Shown piece after piece: positions 55,738 to 63,735 of a stretch of DNA of 64,000 nucleotides; within the stretch, counting starts at the first letter, position 1; each line of letters begins with the position of its first letter. Under the pieces are notes generated by a model, which was given only the letters and a program-made list of their open reading frames with translations, ran no database searches and had not been told where the DNA came from. Origin of the DNA: JANXLS01 sp035308565 (lineage in GTDB: Bacteria > Planctomycetota > SZUA-567 > H5-PLA8); NCBI GenBank assembly GCA_035308565.1, contig DATGGK010000038.1:22069-86068 (forward strand). Direction: 5' to 3'. The translations under genes were made by a program, and so were the position numbers.

Positions 55738-56223
55738 ATGCGTTCAGTATTCGCGCTCTCTTTTGTCACCTTGGCGTTCTTCTTCTCGTCAGTGGCCTAC
55801 GCCGGCGGCAAAGGGAAAAAAGGCAATAAGAACAATTCCAATGATACGATCGAATTCATTCTCGAACATTCCGCCGATTTGAAGCTGACTCAGGAGCAAA
55901 TTCAGAAACTCCAAGCGCTGCAAGCCGCCGAGGAAAAAGCCATGGGCGATCCGGCGGTCGTGGCGATCATGCAAAAAGTGAAGGAAGCGCGCCAGGCCGG
56001 CAATCAAGCCGGTCTCGCCGAACAACGTGACCGCCTCAACGACAAAATCAAGCTGATCACCGGCGGGCAATTCGGATTGCTGGGTGTCGAACTCAACAAA
56101 ATCCTGACCGCCGACCAGCAAACGACGTTGGCCGCGTTGCGCAAGAAAAACGCGCCCAAGGATGGCGCTGCGCCCGCCGACCCCAAAGCGCCGGACAAAG
56201 GCGTGAATCCGTTCGACCTATAG
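55738..56223 (+). CDS. Small Spy/CpxP-like periplasmic protein
   Basis: A 161-residue exported protein with a signal peptide ending AYAG. The helical body contains LKLTQEQIQKLQAL and ILTADQQTTLAAL, which resemble the LTxxQ repeats of Spy/CpxP proteins that act as periplasmic chaperones. The ATG at 55738 has GGAGGAG seven bases upstream. Lys/Asn-rich sequence follows the signal peptide. Function by analogy only. Confidence 0.7.
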   Translation: MRSVFALSFVTLAFFFSSVAYAGGKGKKGNKNNSNDTIEFILEHSADLKLTQEQIQKLQALQAAEEKAMGDPAVVAIMQKVKEARQAGNQAGLAEQRDRLNDKIKLITGGQFGLLGVELNKILTADQQTTLAALRKKNAPKDGAAPADPKAPDKGVNPFDL

Positions 56224-56367
56224 CCGACGCCCCCCATTCATTTCCTGGCATCGGTCCCAGGGCCTTTCATTTCCGAATTCTGGCCCCAGCGCGTGCTTGG
56301 CCAAATCGCACGAACTCCCTTTGGCCCATTGGACCTATACGCCCTATTTACCCGCGCCGAAGAATAG

Positions 56368-56397
56368 TTGACTCGAAGGCTGCGAACACGGTATCAT
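56368..56397 (+). promoter_or_regulatory. Predicted dapF promoter giving a near-leaderless mRNA
   Basis: TTGACT (56368-56373), an 18-base spacer and TATCAT (56392-56397) lie just before the ATG at 56405. Transcription would begin at or within one base of the start codon, and no ribosome binding site is present. Confidence 0.45.
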
Positions 56398-56404
56398 CTC
56401 AATC

Positions 56405-57232
56405 ATGAAAACTGCCATCCCCTTCGTCAAAATGTCCGGCACCGGCAACGATTTCATCATGATCGATAACCGCGCCGGCCTGCTCAAAGAGGGCGACGCA
56501 CCGCTGCTCGCAAAGGCCGCCTGCCCGCGCCGCGTGAGTGTCGGCGCCGACGGCGTGATCCTGATCGAGAAACCCAGCAAGCCCGGCCACGATCTGCGCA
56601 TGCGCATCTTCAACGCCGACGGTTCCGAAGCCGAAATGTGCGGCAACGGCTCGCGCTGCTTTGCGATTTTTGCGGCGCAAATCGGCGCAGCGGGACGCGA
56701 ACAGAAAATCGACGTAATTCCCGGAACGCTGAACGCCGTCGTCGCGCCCGATGGCCTATCGGCGCGCGTCCAGCTGTCGCAGCCGTCGCGCATCGAGAAA
56801 AAAACGGCCGTCAAAGTTTTCGACGACAGCGTGGATTTGTATTTCGTGAACACCGGCGTGCCCCACGCGATTCAATTTGTCGTTGACGTCTCAAAAATCG
56901 ACATCCGAAAAACCGGCGCGTGCATCCGCTACCACGACGTCTTCAAGCCCAAAGGCGCCAACGCTAATTTCGCGCAACTTCTCGGCAACAACACAATCCG
57001 CATCCGCACCTACGAACGCGGCGTCGAAGACGAAACGCTGGCCTGCGGCACCGGCGCCACCGCCGCGGCCATCGCATCAGCCTTCGCGCACGGCTTCAGA
57101 TCGCCGGTGAAAGTCCTAGTCGCCGGCGGCGCGCTGACGATTCATTTCGAATTGAACGGCGATCAAGCGAGCCGGCCGTATTTGGAAGGCGGGGTGGATA
57201 CGGTTTACAAGGGTGAGTATTTCTGGCGATAA
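56405..57232 (+). CDS. dapF: Diaminopimelate epimerase
   Basis: A 275-residue cytoplasmic enzyme that converts LL- to meso-diaminopimelate for lysine and peptidoglycan synthesis. Both catalytic cysteines are present: EMCGNGSRC and LACGTGATAA. KMSGTGNDFIMID is the N-terminal signature. Full length. It is convergent with the fabG-like gene, with an inverted heptamer repeat between them. Confidence 0.96.
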   Translation: MKTAIPFVKMSGTGNDFIMIDNRAGLLKEGDAPLLAKAACPRRVSVGADGVILIEKPSKPGHDLRMRIFNADGSEAEMCGNGSRCFAIFAAQIGAAGREQKIDVIPGTLNAVVAPDGLSARVQLSQPSRIEKKTAVKVFDDSVDLYFVNTGVPHAIQFVVDVSKIDIRKTGACIRYHDVFKPKGANANFAQLLGNNTIRIRTYERGVEDETLACGTGATAAAIASAFAHGFRSPVKVLVAGGALTIHFELNGDQASRPYLEGGVDTVYKGEYFWR

Positions 57233-57233
57233 A

Positions 57234-57335
57234 TTCAAAATTCAAAATGCAAAATTGAACAGCGTGGACTCGAAGATTTTGGCGCGAAGCGCCGCCGCCG
57301 TTAATTTTGAATTTTGCATTTTTAATTTTGAATTT
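57234..57335. repeat. Inverted heptamer arrays (TTCAAAA / TTTTGAA) between dapF and fabG-like gene
   Basis: Left units TTCAAAA, TTCAAAA, TGCAAAA (57234-57254); right arm 57301-57335. It separates two convergent genes, so it may serve as a two-way terminator. Confidence 0.85.
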
Positions 57336-58083
57336 ACAGCCCGCCCGTCACTTCCAGCACCGATCCCGTAATATACGCCGCTTCCTTCGACGCTAGAAAT
57401 AGCACGCAATTCGCCACATCCTGCGGCGCGCCGAATTTCTTCAGCGGGACTTGCTCCACATATTTCTCGCGCAGCTTCTCCGGCAAATCGCCGATCAATT
57501 CCGTCGAAATAAATCCCGGCGAAACGCAATTCACGGTGATGCCGCGCGTGGCAACTTCCTTGCTCAAACTTCGCGTCAACGCGACTTGCCCCGCCTTCGA
57601 GGCCGCATAATTCGCCTGTCCTTCGAATCCAAATTTGCCGCAGGGCGACGTGATATTAACGATGCGTCCGTAACGCTTCCGCATCATGGAAAGCACCGCG
57701 AATTTCGAGACATTGAACGTGCCCGTGAGATTGACATCCAACACCGCGCGCCAATCTTCGGACTTCATCATTGCCAGCACCGCATCCTTGCGAATGCCGG
57801 AATTGTTCACCACAATCTGCAAGCCTTGCGGATGCAGCGTCTCGAATTCCTTGAACAGCGCCTCAACCTGTTCGTAAATTGAGACGTCGCATTTTTTAAG
57901 AATCAAACGCTCCGCATGGCTATGCAGCACCTCTTTCATTTTCGAAGCCGCGCCATCGTTGCCCCCGTAAACGGCGATCACACGCGCGCCCGCATTCAAG
58001 AACGCTTCAGTAATAGCGCGACCGATGCCCCGTGTGCCTCCGGTGACGAGAACGGTTTGGTTGGTGAAATCGAATTTAACCAT
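57334..58083 (-). CDS. 3-oxoacyl-ACP reductase-like SDR (FabG type)
   Basis: A 249-residue NADPH-dependent reductase that would reduce 3-oxoacyl groups on acyl carrier protein. It has TGGTRGIG, NNSG, a Ser in NITSPCG and YAASK, and ends YITGSVLEVTGGL like FabG. The ATG at 58083 overlaps the stop of the upstream FAD oxidoreductase by eight bases. It is the last gene of a cluster that also contains a ketosynthase, an acyl carrier protein and two FAD oxidoreductases, so it probably serves a dedicated polyketide or lipid rather than primary fatty acid synthesis. Confidence 0.9.
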   Translation of the reverse strand: MVKFDFTNQTVLVTGGTRGIGRAITEAFLNAGARVIAVYGGNDGAASKMKEVLHSHAERLILKKCDVSIYEQVEALFKEFETLHPQGLQIVVNNSGIRKDAVLAMMKSEDWRAVLDVNLTGTFNVSKFAVLSMMRKRYGRIVNITSPCGKFGFEGQANYAASKAGQVALTRSLSKEVATRGITVNCVSPGFISTELIGDLPEKLREKYVEQVPLKKFGAPQDVANCVLFLASKEAAYITGSVLEVTGGL

Positions 58084-59500
58084 GTTTCGCTGCGGCCTCG
58101 CGTACATACTTATCCACGTTATTCGCCACAATCACTCCATAGTTCACCGCGCCCAGCCATCCCGACATGATGATCCCAACCGACCCGGCGTGGAACAGGC
58201 CGTGAACTTGGTTGGGCAAATCCATGCTGACCTTCAGCCCCTCGAACTTCGTCCCGAACGACGCGCCGTGCATGTGCATGGTATAATGTTCGAAAGTTTT
58301 CGGTGTGCTGGCTTCGAGATGGTCGATCTTCGGGCGCACGTCTGGCAGGTATTTTTCAAGCGCCGCGACGGTTTCGTCGATCAGCTTATGCTTCTCAGCT
58401 TCGTATTCTTCCGGAGATAGACTGGCCCAATCGCTGTAGTTCGCGTTGGTGGACGACACAATCGAATAGCGGTCAGTTCCTGGGCGGATGTCGGGATAGT
58501 AGACGGAAAACGTGCGGCTGGTCACGTCGCGCGCGCACAGCGCTTCCGAACTGAAATGCGGCAGCCTTGAAGTGAAAAGCAAATCGCCGACGTGGTCGAT
58601 CCGCTCGCCCTTGCGGATGCCGATGTACACCTGGCAGCTCGAATTGTTGAGCCGCACGGCGTTTGTTTCGTCGAGGAAATTCTTTGAAAGATGCTCCGGC
58701 CCAACCATCTTCAAAATCGTATTCTTCAAATTCGCGTTACTGAGCACACTTTTGGCTCGGATGTCGCGCCCGTTGGCGCGCACGCCTGTCACGTGCCTGC
58801 CATCGACCAGGATTCGTTCAACGCACGCATTGGTCTTGAGCGTGACGCCGTTGCGCATCGCTTCGGCGCGCATTTTTTTGATGAGCTTGTCGGTACCGCC
58901 TTGAAACGTATAAACGCCTTTGCTCATGAAATTGGAAAAGACGATGCCATACGTGATCGCCGGGTCGTCCATCGTCGAACCGTTGGCGTAAGCGATCGGT
59001 TCCATCAACAGGCGTACGACGTCGTCGCGGCCTGGAAAGAATTTCTCAAATAGTTCGCGCGTCGTCATCGCCTGATCGTCGTAAAAATTCATCGCGCGCA
59101 CGGTGGTGAAAAACGTGTCCACGGTTTCCTGCGGGATTTCAAAACGCGTTTTGAGGATGTGTTTGAAGTCATTGATATCGAAGGTCGTTTCGAGCGAAAA
59201 CTGCGGGTTGTCGAAGCGGATGTGTTTGAGCTGGACGATCGAATCGGCGATCTCCTGCGTCCAGTATTTGCGGCAGGATTTGATCATGCCGATGGGAAAA
59301 CCGTGCAGCGAAATGTCGAAGACGTGCCCGCCCGGCCGCGTGAACCACGTGGCCATGCCGCCGTAGTTGGCGTGTTGTTCGAGCAGCAGGACGCGGTGGC
59401 CGATTTTGGCGAGCGTGTTGGCGGCGGTGAGTCCCGCCAGACCGCCGCCGATGACGATAATGTCGTACTCGTTGTCGATGCCTTGTAACCAATCGCGCAT
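58076..59500 (-). CDS. CrtI-like (phytoene desaturase family) FAD oxidoreductase 2
   Basis: A 474-residue flavoprotein with the dinucleotide-binding start DIIVIGGGLAGLTAANTLA and the C-terminal FAD segment VNYGVIVANN. Its nearest recognisable relatives are carotenoid desaturases/isomerases. In this cluster the substrate is more likely an acyl-ACP or fatty chain, because no carotenoid prenyltransferase or phytoene synthase gene is nearby. The gene begins 12 bases after the stop of hicB and overlaps the fabG-like gene. Confidence 0.88.
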   Translation of the reverse strand: MRDWLQGIDNEYDIIVIGGGLAGLTAANTLAKIGHRVLLLEQHANYGGMATWFTRPGGHVFDISLHGFPIGMIKSCRKYWTQEIADSIVQLKHIRFDNPQFSLETTFDINDFKHILKTRFEIPQETVDTFFTTVRAMNFYDDQAMTTRELFEKFFPGRDDVVRLLMEPIAYANGSTMDDPAITYGIVFSNFMSKGVYTFQGGTDKLIKKMRAEAMRNGVTLKTNACVERILVDGRHVTGVRANGRDIRAKSVLSNANLKNTILKMVGPEHLSKNFLDETNAVRLNNSSCQVYIGIRKGERIDHVGDLLFTSRLPHFSSEALCARDVTSRTFSVYYPDIRPGTDRYSIVSSTNANYSDWASLSPEEYEAEKHKLIDETVAALEKYLPDVRPKIDHLEASTPKTFEHYTMHMHGASFGTKFEGLKVSMDLPNQVHGLFHAGSVGIIMSGWLGAVNYGVIVANNVDKYVREAAAKHG

Positions 59501-59512
59501 GGCGTGTTCCGA

Positions 59513-59752
59513 TTATGCGGACTTCGCCAAATGCAGCGCGATCTTCTTTCCGATTGTCGGTGGCGGCAGTGGCTTTCCGTCCTTCTTCATCGTCGCAATC
59601 CATTCATCGACGATCTGGCAGAGGTCCGCATACACTTTGGCCTCGTCATCGCCGTGACAACAAGGGCCTACGATGCCCGGACACTGGCCAATGAAACAAG
59701 CGTCCTCTTCGGACCATTCAACGATTTTGATGTAATGCGCGCTTTCCTTCAC
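59513..59752 (-). CDS. hicB: HicB-family antitoxin
   Basis: A 79-residue protein with the HicB fold: VEWSEEDACFIGQCPGIVGPCCHGD and a downstream IVDEWIATMKKDGKPLPPP segment. It has no C-terminal ribbon-helix-helix, so the partner region may differ from full-length HicB. The GTG start at 59752 overlaps the TGA stop of hicA. It neutralises the HicA mRNA-cleaving toxin. The pair lies inside a lipid-type biosynthetic cluster on the same strand. Confidence 0.88.
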   Translation of the reverse strand: MKESAHYIKIVEWSEEDACFIGQCPGIVGPCCHGDDEAKVYADLCQIVDEWIATMKKDGKPLPPPTIGKKIALHLAKSA

Positions 59753-59943
59753 TGCTTGGACTCCATGATCTTTCTTTGAACTTCACGCTCCTGGTACCGC
59801 TTTGCATCGTCACCAGTTTTCCCGGAAATCGTAAGGCGAATGCCCTTGGAATGCTCAAAATTTCGGTGGCTTCCTTTTCCGCCGCGATTGATAAAGCCGG
59901 CCCGTTCCAAATCCGAAATAAGCTCGCGAATTTTTCGAGGCAT
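59749..59943 (-). CDS. hicA: HicA-family toxin
   Basis: A 64-residue double-stranded-RNA-binding-like toxin that cleaves mRNA. The family features are the N-terminal PRKIRELISDLERAGF and the active-site His in GKGSHRNFEH. The ATG at 59943 gives the standard length and sequence start; a GTG four codons upstream is less likely. It precedes hicB, the usual toxin-first order. Confidence 0.9.
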   Translation of the reverse strand: MPRKIRELISDLERAGFINRGGKGSHRNFEHSKGIRLTISGKTGDDAKRYQEREVQRKIMESKQ

Positions 59944-60020
59944 ATACGCTGCCACTCAGTTGTTTGGCATGAAATAGCAGCCTATCAGCATAAGAACCCT
60001 AATTGATTTTTCAAGCGTGC

Positions 60021-61412
60021 TTATCCGCCCTTTGCCAACACATGCACATTCGCCATCGCCACGCCGCTGACCATCGCGCCGACGATGCCGAGAAAACCTT
60101 GATCGGTGCCGCAGAGAAACAAGTTGCTGAACGGCGTCTTTCCGTCCGGGCGTTTTTGAGGCGCGCCGTAGACGGCGCCGTTGAAATGGCTGGTGAATCT
60201 GCGCACGGTCAGCGGCGTAAACGTGTCGATGAATTTCACGCGCGCGCGAAAATCGGGCATGAACTTCACGGCCTCTTCGATGCTGCGGCGATAACACACC
60301 TCTTTTTTCGACGCGTATTGTTCACGCGGCAGCGAGTGCCAGCGCTCGTAATTCGCGATATTCGTTACGCGCACGAGTCCTTCGCTGAGCGGCTCATCGT
60401 ATTTGTAATTATTCGGACAGCAGATCACGCCGCTGGCGGGGTCGATCAATTCTTCCGATGGATGGTAGCGGAATTCGTCGGAGTTGTTGAAGAAAGTGAT
60501 GGTCGTTGTTTGCCCGAGATACTCGGGCAACGTGTCGAGTACCGATATGGATTCCATGAACGTCATCACGCCCGCCTGCGCTTGCGCGGACGCATCGGAT
60601 TTCGAACACAGCGCGAGCGTTTCCGCAGCGCCGATGGAGGAAAGAATTCTGTCAGCCGTCAGTGTCTCGCCGTTGTCGAGCAAAACCGATTCGACGCGCC
60701 CGTGCGCAACGTTGAACGCGCGCACGCCGGTCTTCATTCGCAGTTCGCCATGATTGGCCTTGTATTTTTTCAAAAGCGTCGAAACAATTTGCCGCACGCC
60801 AATGCGCGGGCGCGCGAAGCCTTCGAAAAAAAGACTGCGGAACATGATGCAAAATTGTTCGAAATCCATATCGTCGGGCGTGGCGCTGCCGTAGTACATC
60901 ACGGGGCAGAGCAGCATTTCGATGAGCGTTTGATCGCTGAGATATTCGCCGAGAAATTTACGCGCCGAACCGGGCAGCGCGCCGGTGCCGAGCTTTTCAT
61001 ACGGCGGGATCGCGTCGATCAAGCGCCGAAAATTGTCCGCCTGCGAGGGAAATTGTTCGGCGGCGCTGTCGATGAAGAATTGCAGATCGTTATTGAAGCG
61101 AATGCGCTTGCCCGGAAAGCGGATGTCGCTTTCGCGCTGCGGCGCGAGAGCGAATTCATCCGGCTTGATGCGCAACTGGCGCAGAACTTTGTTGAGCGGC
61201 AGATGCTTGTCGCCATCCGGCGCGTAATTTGTGACGGCGTGAAGGCCGACGTCGAAATCGCGCTTGCCGAGCCGGTAAAACGAATTCAATCCGCCGGGCA
61301 TGTAATGCTTTTCGAGAATGCAGACTCGCAAACCGAAGTGGGCGAGGCGAATGCCCGCGGCGAGGCCGGACATGCCAGCGCCGAGGATGAGGGCGTCGTA
61401 GTGCGAAGTCAT
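60021..61412 (-). CDS. CrtI-like FAD oxidoreductase 1
   Basis: A 463-residue flavoprotein starting YDALILGAGMSGLAAGIRLA and ending in FLCGTDQGFLGIVGAMVSG, the FAD-binding elements of the phytoene desaturase/carotenoid isomerase family. It is a paralogue of the oxidoreductase at 58076-59500. The ATG overlaps the stop of the preceding unknown gene (ATGA). With the ketosynthase and acyl carrier protein it probably acts on a carrier-bound chain. The resemblance to candidate ladderane clusters is by family composition only. Confidence 0.88.
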   Translation of the reverse strand: MTSHYDALILGAGMSGLAAGIRLAHFGLRVCILEKHYMPGGLNSFYRLGKRDFDVGLHAVTNYAPDGDKHLPLNKVLRQLRIKPDEFALAPQRESDIRFPGKRIRFNNDLQFFIDSAAEQFPSQADNFRRLIDAIPPYEKLGTGALPGSARKFLGEYLSDQTLIEMLLCPVMYYGSATPDDMDFEQFCIMFRSLFFEGFARPRIGVRQIVSTLLKKYKANHGELRMKTGVRAFNVAHGRVESVLLDNGETLTADRILSSIGAAETLALCSKSDASAQAQAGVMTFMESISVLDTLPEYLGQTTTITFFNNSDEFRYHPSEELIDPASGVICCPNNYKYDEPLSEGLVRVTNIANYERWHSLPREQYASKKEVCYRRSIEEAVKFMPDFRARVKFIDTFTPLTVRRFTSHFNGAVYGAPQKRPDGKTPFSNLFLCGTDQGFLGIVGAMVSGVAMANVHVLAKGG

Positions 61413-61816
61413 CGCGTGGCTTTGGCGCGAGCGGAGGAAAGTTTGGTTTTGGAGCGTTTTGCTGTGAGTGCCGACAGCTTCCGTTTGGATGTGGCGGTGG
61501 CGGACTTGCCGAAAATCTCCGGAAACCGATGCGAATAGTGCTCCTTAGTTTGACTGTCGTAGCAAACGATGAGTGTTACTTTCGGCAAACCCATTTGCTC
61601 TGCTCGGTCATACCATCCATTTTCCTCATGCCATCGATTGCGATATTCTCGAATCGCACTGTCCGGAATAAAGAAGACATCGTAACATTCGTCTTTATAT
61701 GGGTTCCATTCATCCTCGCACGGCCTGACGATGGCGCGGGGAAATGCTTCGCGAACCATCCTCTGATATGCTTCAGCAATTTGCGTTTTTGTCATGCTTC
61801 CACCAGTCAGATTCAT
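61409..61816 (-). CDS. Protein of unknown function paired with a HEPN gene
   Basis: A 135-residue protein I do not recognise. Its middle holds ECYDVFFIPDSAIREYRNRW and PKVTLIVCYDSQTKEHYS, and its last 35 residues are rich in Lys, Ser, Ala and Arg, like a nucleic-acid-binding tail. No nucleotidyltransferase GSxxxG motif is present, so it is not an MNT-type partner. The ATG at 61816 overlaps the stop of the HEPN gene (ATGA) and its own stop overlaps the next gene, so it is translationally coupled at both ends. An ATG seven codons later is the alternative start. Confidence 0.72.
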   Translation of the reverse strand: MNLTGGSMTKTQIAEAYQRMVREAFPRAIVRPCEDEWNPYKDECYDVFFIPDSAIREYRNRWHEENGWYDRAEQMGLPKVTLIVCYDSQTKEHYSHRFPEIFGKSATATSKRKLSALTAKRSKTKLSSARAKATR

Positions 61817-62181
61817 GAGCCCAAGTCTACCAAAATCGCCGAGACGCGCGGAAGAAGGTCGAGAACTTCTTCTGATTTTACGGAACGGTCGCTGTAATCT
61901 GCCATCACTCGGTATTCCCATGCATCCAGGATCGTAGCGCGTTCTCGCCGTTCAATGCCAGCAAGCGTGAAGTTATTTCTAACAACTTCATGCAGCCAGT
62001 AGCCTGGATTGTTCGGATCGACTTTGCTCGTCAGTTCCGATTGCTTGATTCCTCTTTCGTTAAATATCGCAATGATCAGATGATAAAGCGCGTAGTACAG
62101 CCTGCTCGCCGCGCCGTTGAATTTCTTCGCGGCGGCCAGCAGCTTCGCTTCCTCGTAGAATTCGCGCGCCTTTTGCCGCAT
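61813..62181 (-). CDS. HEPN-domain protein
   Basis: A 122-residue helical protein of the HEPN family (PF05168 type), with FNGAASRLYYALYHLIIAIF as its core. HEPN proteins are often toxins or RNA-cleaving effectors in two-gene modules, but this one has no classic C-terminal Rx4-6H motif that I can assign with confidence. Its start lies five bases after the acyl carrier protein stop, with AAGGA from the acp end as ribosome binding site. It is followed directly by the unknown gene at 61409-61816. Confidence 0.78.
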   Translation of the reverse strand: MRQKAREFYEEAKLLAAAKKFNGAASRLYYALYHLIIAIFNERGIKQSELTSKVDPNNPGYWLHEVVRNNFTLAGIERRERATILDAWEYRVMADYSDRSVKSEEVLDLLPRVSAILVDLGS

Positions 62182-62186
62182 TCGTT

Positions 62187-62438
62187 TTACTTGTCCTTCA
62201 GCTTCGGCTCCAAATAAATCATGCTCGACGCCAGCGACGCCAACTGCATGTAATCCGCCTCCGGCACTTCGACGTTGTAGCGCTTGCGCAATTCCATGAC
62301 GATGTCGAGGAAGTCCATGCTGTCCAGATCAAGCTGCTCGCGCAGCCGCACGTCGTCTTTGATGTTCGATAACTCTTCATCCGGCGCGATGTCCGCGATG
62401 ATGTCCAATATCGCTTGCCGTATCTGTTGCTTTGTCAT
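62187..62438 (-). CDS. Acyl carrier protein
   Basis: An 83-residue carrier. The phosphopantetheine-attachment serine is in LDLDSMDFLDIV, and the acidic helix pattern is typical. It lies 58 bases downstream of the ketosynthase and 5 bases upstream of the HEPN gene. It is probably the dedicated carrier of this cluster rather than the primary AcpP, because it is embedded in the operon. Confidence 0.9.
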   Translation of the reverse strand: MTKQQIRQAILDIIADIAPDEELSNIKDDVRLREQLDLDSMDFLDIVMELRKRYNVEVPEADYMQLASLASSMIYLEPKLKDK

Positions 62439-62496
62439 GTACGTTCTTTTGCTCCCTTTGTTGCAAGATTTACTGCCGCTTACTCACGTGCGCGGC

Positions 62497-63735
62497 TCAC
62501 GGCTCGTAGCGCTTCACAATGACCGCCGAATTAATGCCCAGCATGCCTGAAGAATTATTCAAAATGTAACGGACCTTGTCAATCCGCCTGGGTTCGTTCA
62601 GCACGATGTTGTCCAATCCGCACTCTGGATCAAGATGCTCCACATTAATGGTTGGATGCACAATGCCATCGTCGAACGATGGCAGATTGCCGGTCAGTTC
62701 CAGCGCACCCGCCGCGCCCATCGCGTGCCCAATGAAACTCTTCGTGTTGTTTACGTGAAGCTTCGGACATTCCTTGAAAACGGTGCGCACAGCCTGGCAT
62801 TCCTGAATGTCACCCAGTTTCGTCGCCGTCGCGTGCGTGTTAAGGATGTCGATCTCGCTAGGCGCAAGACCCGCTTTTTTGACCGCCGCCGCCATGCACT
62901 GGCCGATGCGTTCCGGATTGGGCAGCACGAAATCCGTTGCGTCGGTGTTGCACGCATAGCCCACGATCTCGCCATAAATCCTCGCGCCGCGTTTGAGCGC
63001 ATCATCGAGCCGCTCGAGCGTGTGCACGCAGCCGCCTTCGCTCACCACTATGCCGTTCCGGTCGCGATCAAATGGCCGCGACGCTTTCGTCGGATCGGCG
63101 TGCGTGGCCAATGCGCCCTGCGCCTTAAAGCTGGCAAAGATGCCGAACGTGTGAATGCTCTCCGATACGCCGCCAGCGAATGCCAGATCGACTTCACCCA
63201 GCCGCAGCATTTGCAGCCCTTGAATAAATCCGAGATTGCCCGCGGCGCACGCCGCGCCAATCGTGTAATGCGGGCCGGTGATGCCCATGTTCAGCGTCAC
63301 TTCGCCCGCGGGATTGTTGGCGACTGTGCGCGGATTGTGATGATGCGACCAGAATTTCGTATCGTAATTATATTCTTTGATCACCGCGATTTCGTTCTCG
63401 GTCTCGACGTTTCCGTGCTCAGTCACGCCAAGATAAACGCCTGCGCGCGAACGATCGATCTTGTCCCACGCGATGCCGCTGTCTTTAAGCGCTTCGTTGG
63501 CGCAGTAAATCCCAATGGAACCCGCGCGCGTGCCGCGCCGCAATTCTTTTTTCTTCTGATGGCGCAGTTCGTCGAAGTCGCACACGCCGGCGAGCACCGC
63601 GCCCATGTAGCGCGTGGTGAACGGCCGAACGCCGGATTTGCCCGTGAGAAGTGCGCGGCGAAAATCCGCGAGCGAGTTGCCGTTGGGAGCGGTCAGGCCG
63701 ATTCCGGTGATGACGATGCGCGAATTGTACGACAT
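62497..63735 (-). CDS. Beta-ketoacyl-ACP synthase (KAS II/type II PKS-like)
   Basis: A 412-residue condensing enzyme that extends an acyl chain by two carbons using malonyl-ACP. The active-site Cys lies in TIGAACAAGN, and the two His in NTHATATKLGD and SFIGHAMGAAG, giving a full Cys-His-His triad, so it should be an active synthase and not a chain-length factor. Length is standard. The ATG at 63735 begins ITGIGLTAPNG. It is the first gene of the leftward cluster. Product class is inference. Confidence 0.92.
   Translation of the reverse strand: MSYNSRIVITGIGLTAPNGNSLADFRRALLTGKSGVRPFTTRYMGAVLAGVCDFDELRHQKKKELRRGTRAGSIGIYCANEALKDSGIAWDKIDRSRAGVYLGVTEHGNVETENEIAVIKEYNYDTKFWSHHHNPRTVANNPAGEVTLNMGITGPHYTIGAACAAGNLGFIQGLQMLRLGEVDLAFAGGVSESIHTFGIFASFKAQGALATHADPTKASRPFDRDRNGIVVSEGGCVHTLERLDDALKRGARIYGEIVGYACNTDATDFVLPNPERIGQCMAAAVKKAGLAPSEIDILNTHATATKLGDIQECQAVRTVFKECPKLHVNNTKSFIGHAMGAAGALELTGNLPSFDDGIVHPTINVEHLDPECGLDNIVLNEPRRIDKVRYILNNSSGMLGINSAVIVKRYEP

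Noticed and set aside
60003..61538. A 511-codon open frame on the plus strand opposite the FAD oxidoreductase
   Set aside because: The minus-strand gene has clear FAD motifs and overlaps both neighbours by start/stop coupling.
61409..61816. The unknown protein considered as the MNT nucleotidyltransferase partner of HEPN
   Set aside because: No GSxxxGxxxxxD nucleotidyltransferase motif is visible.
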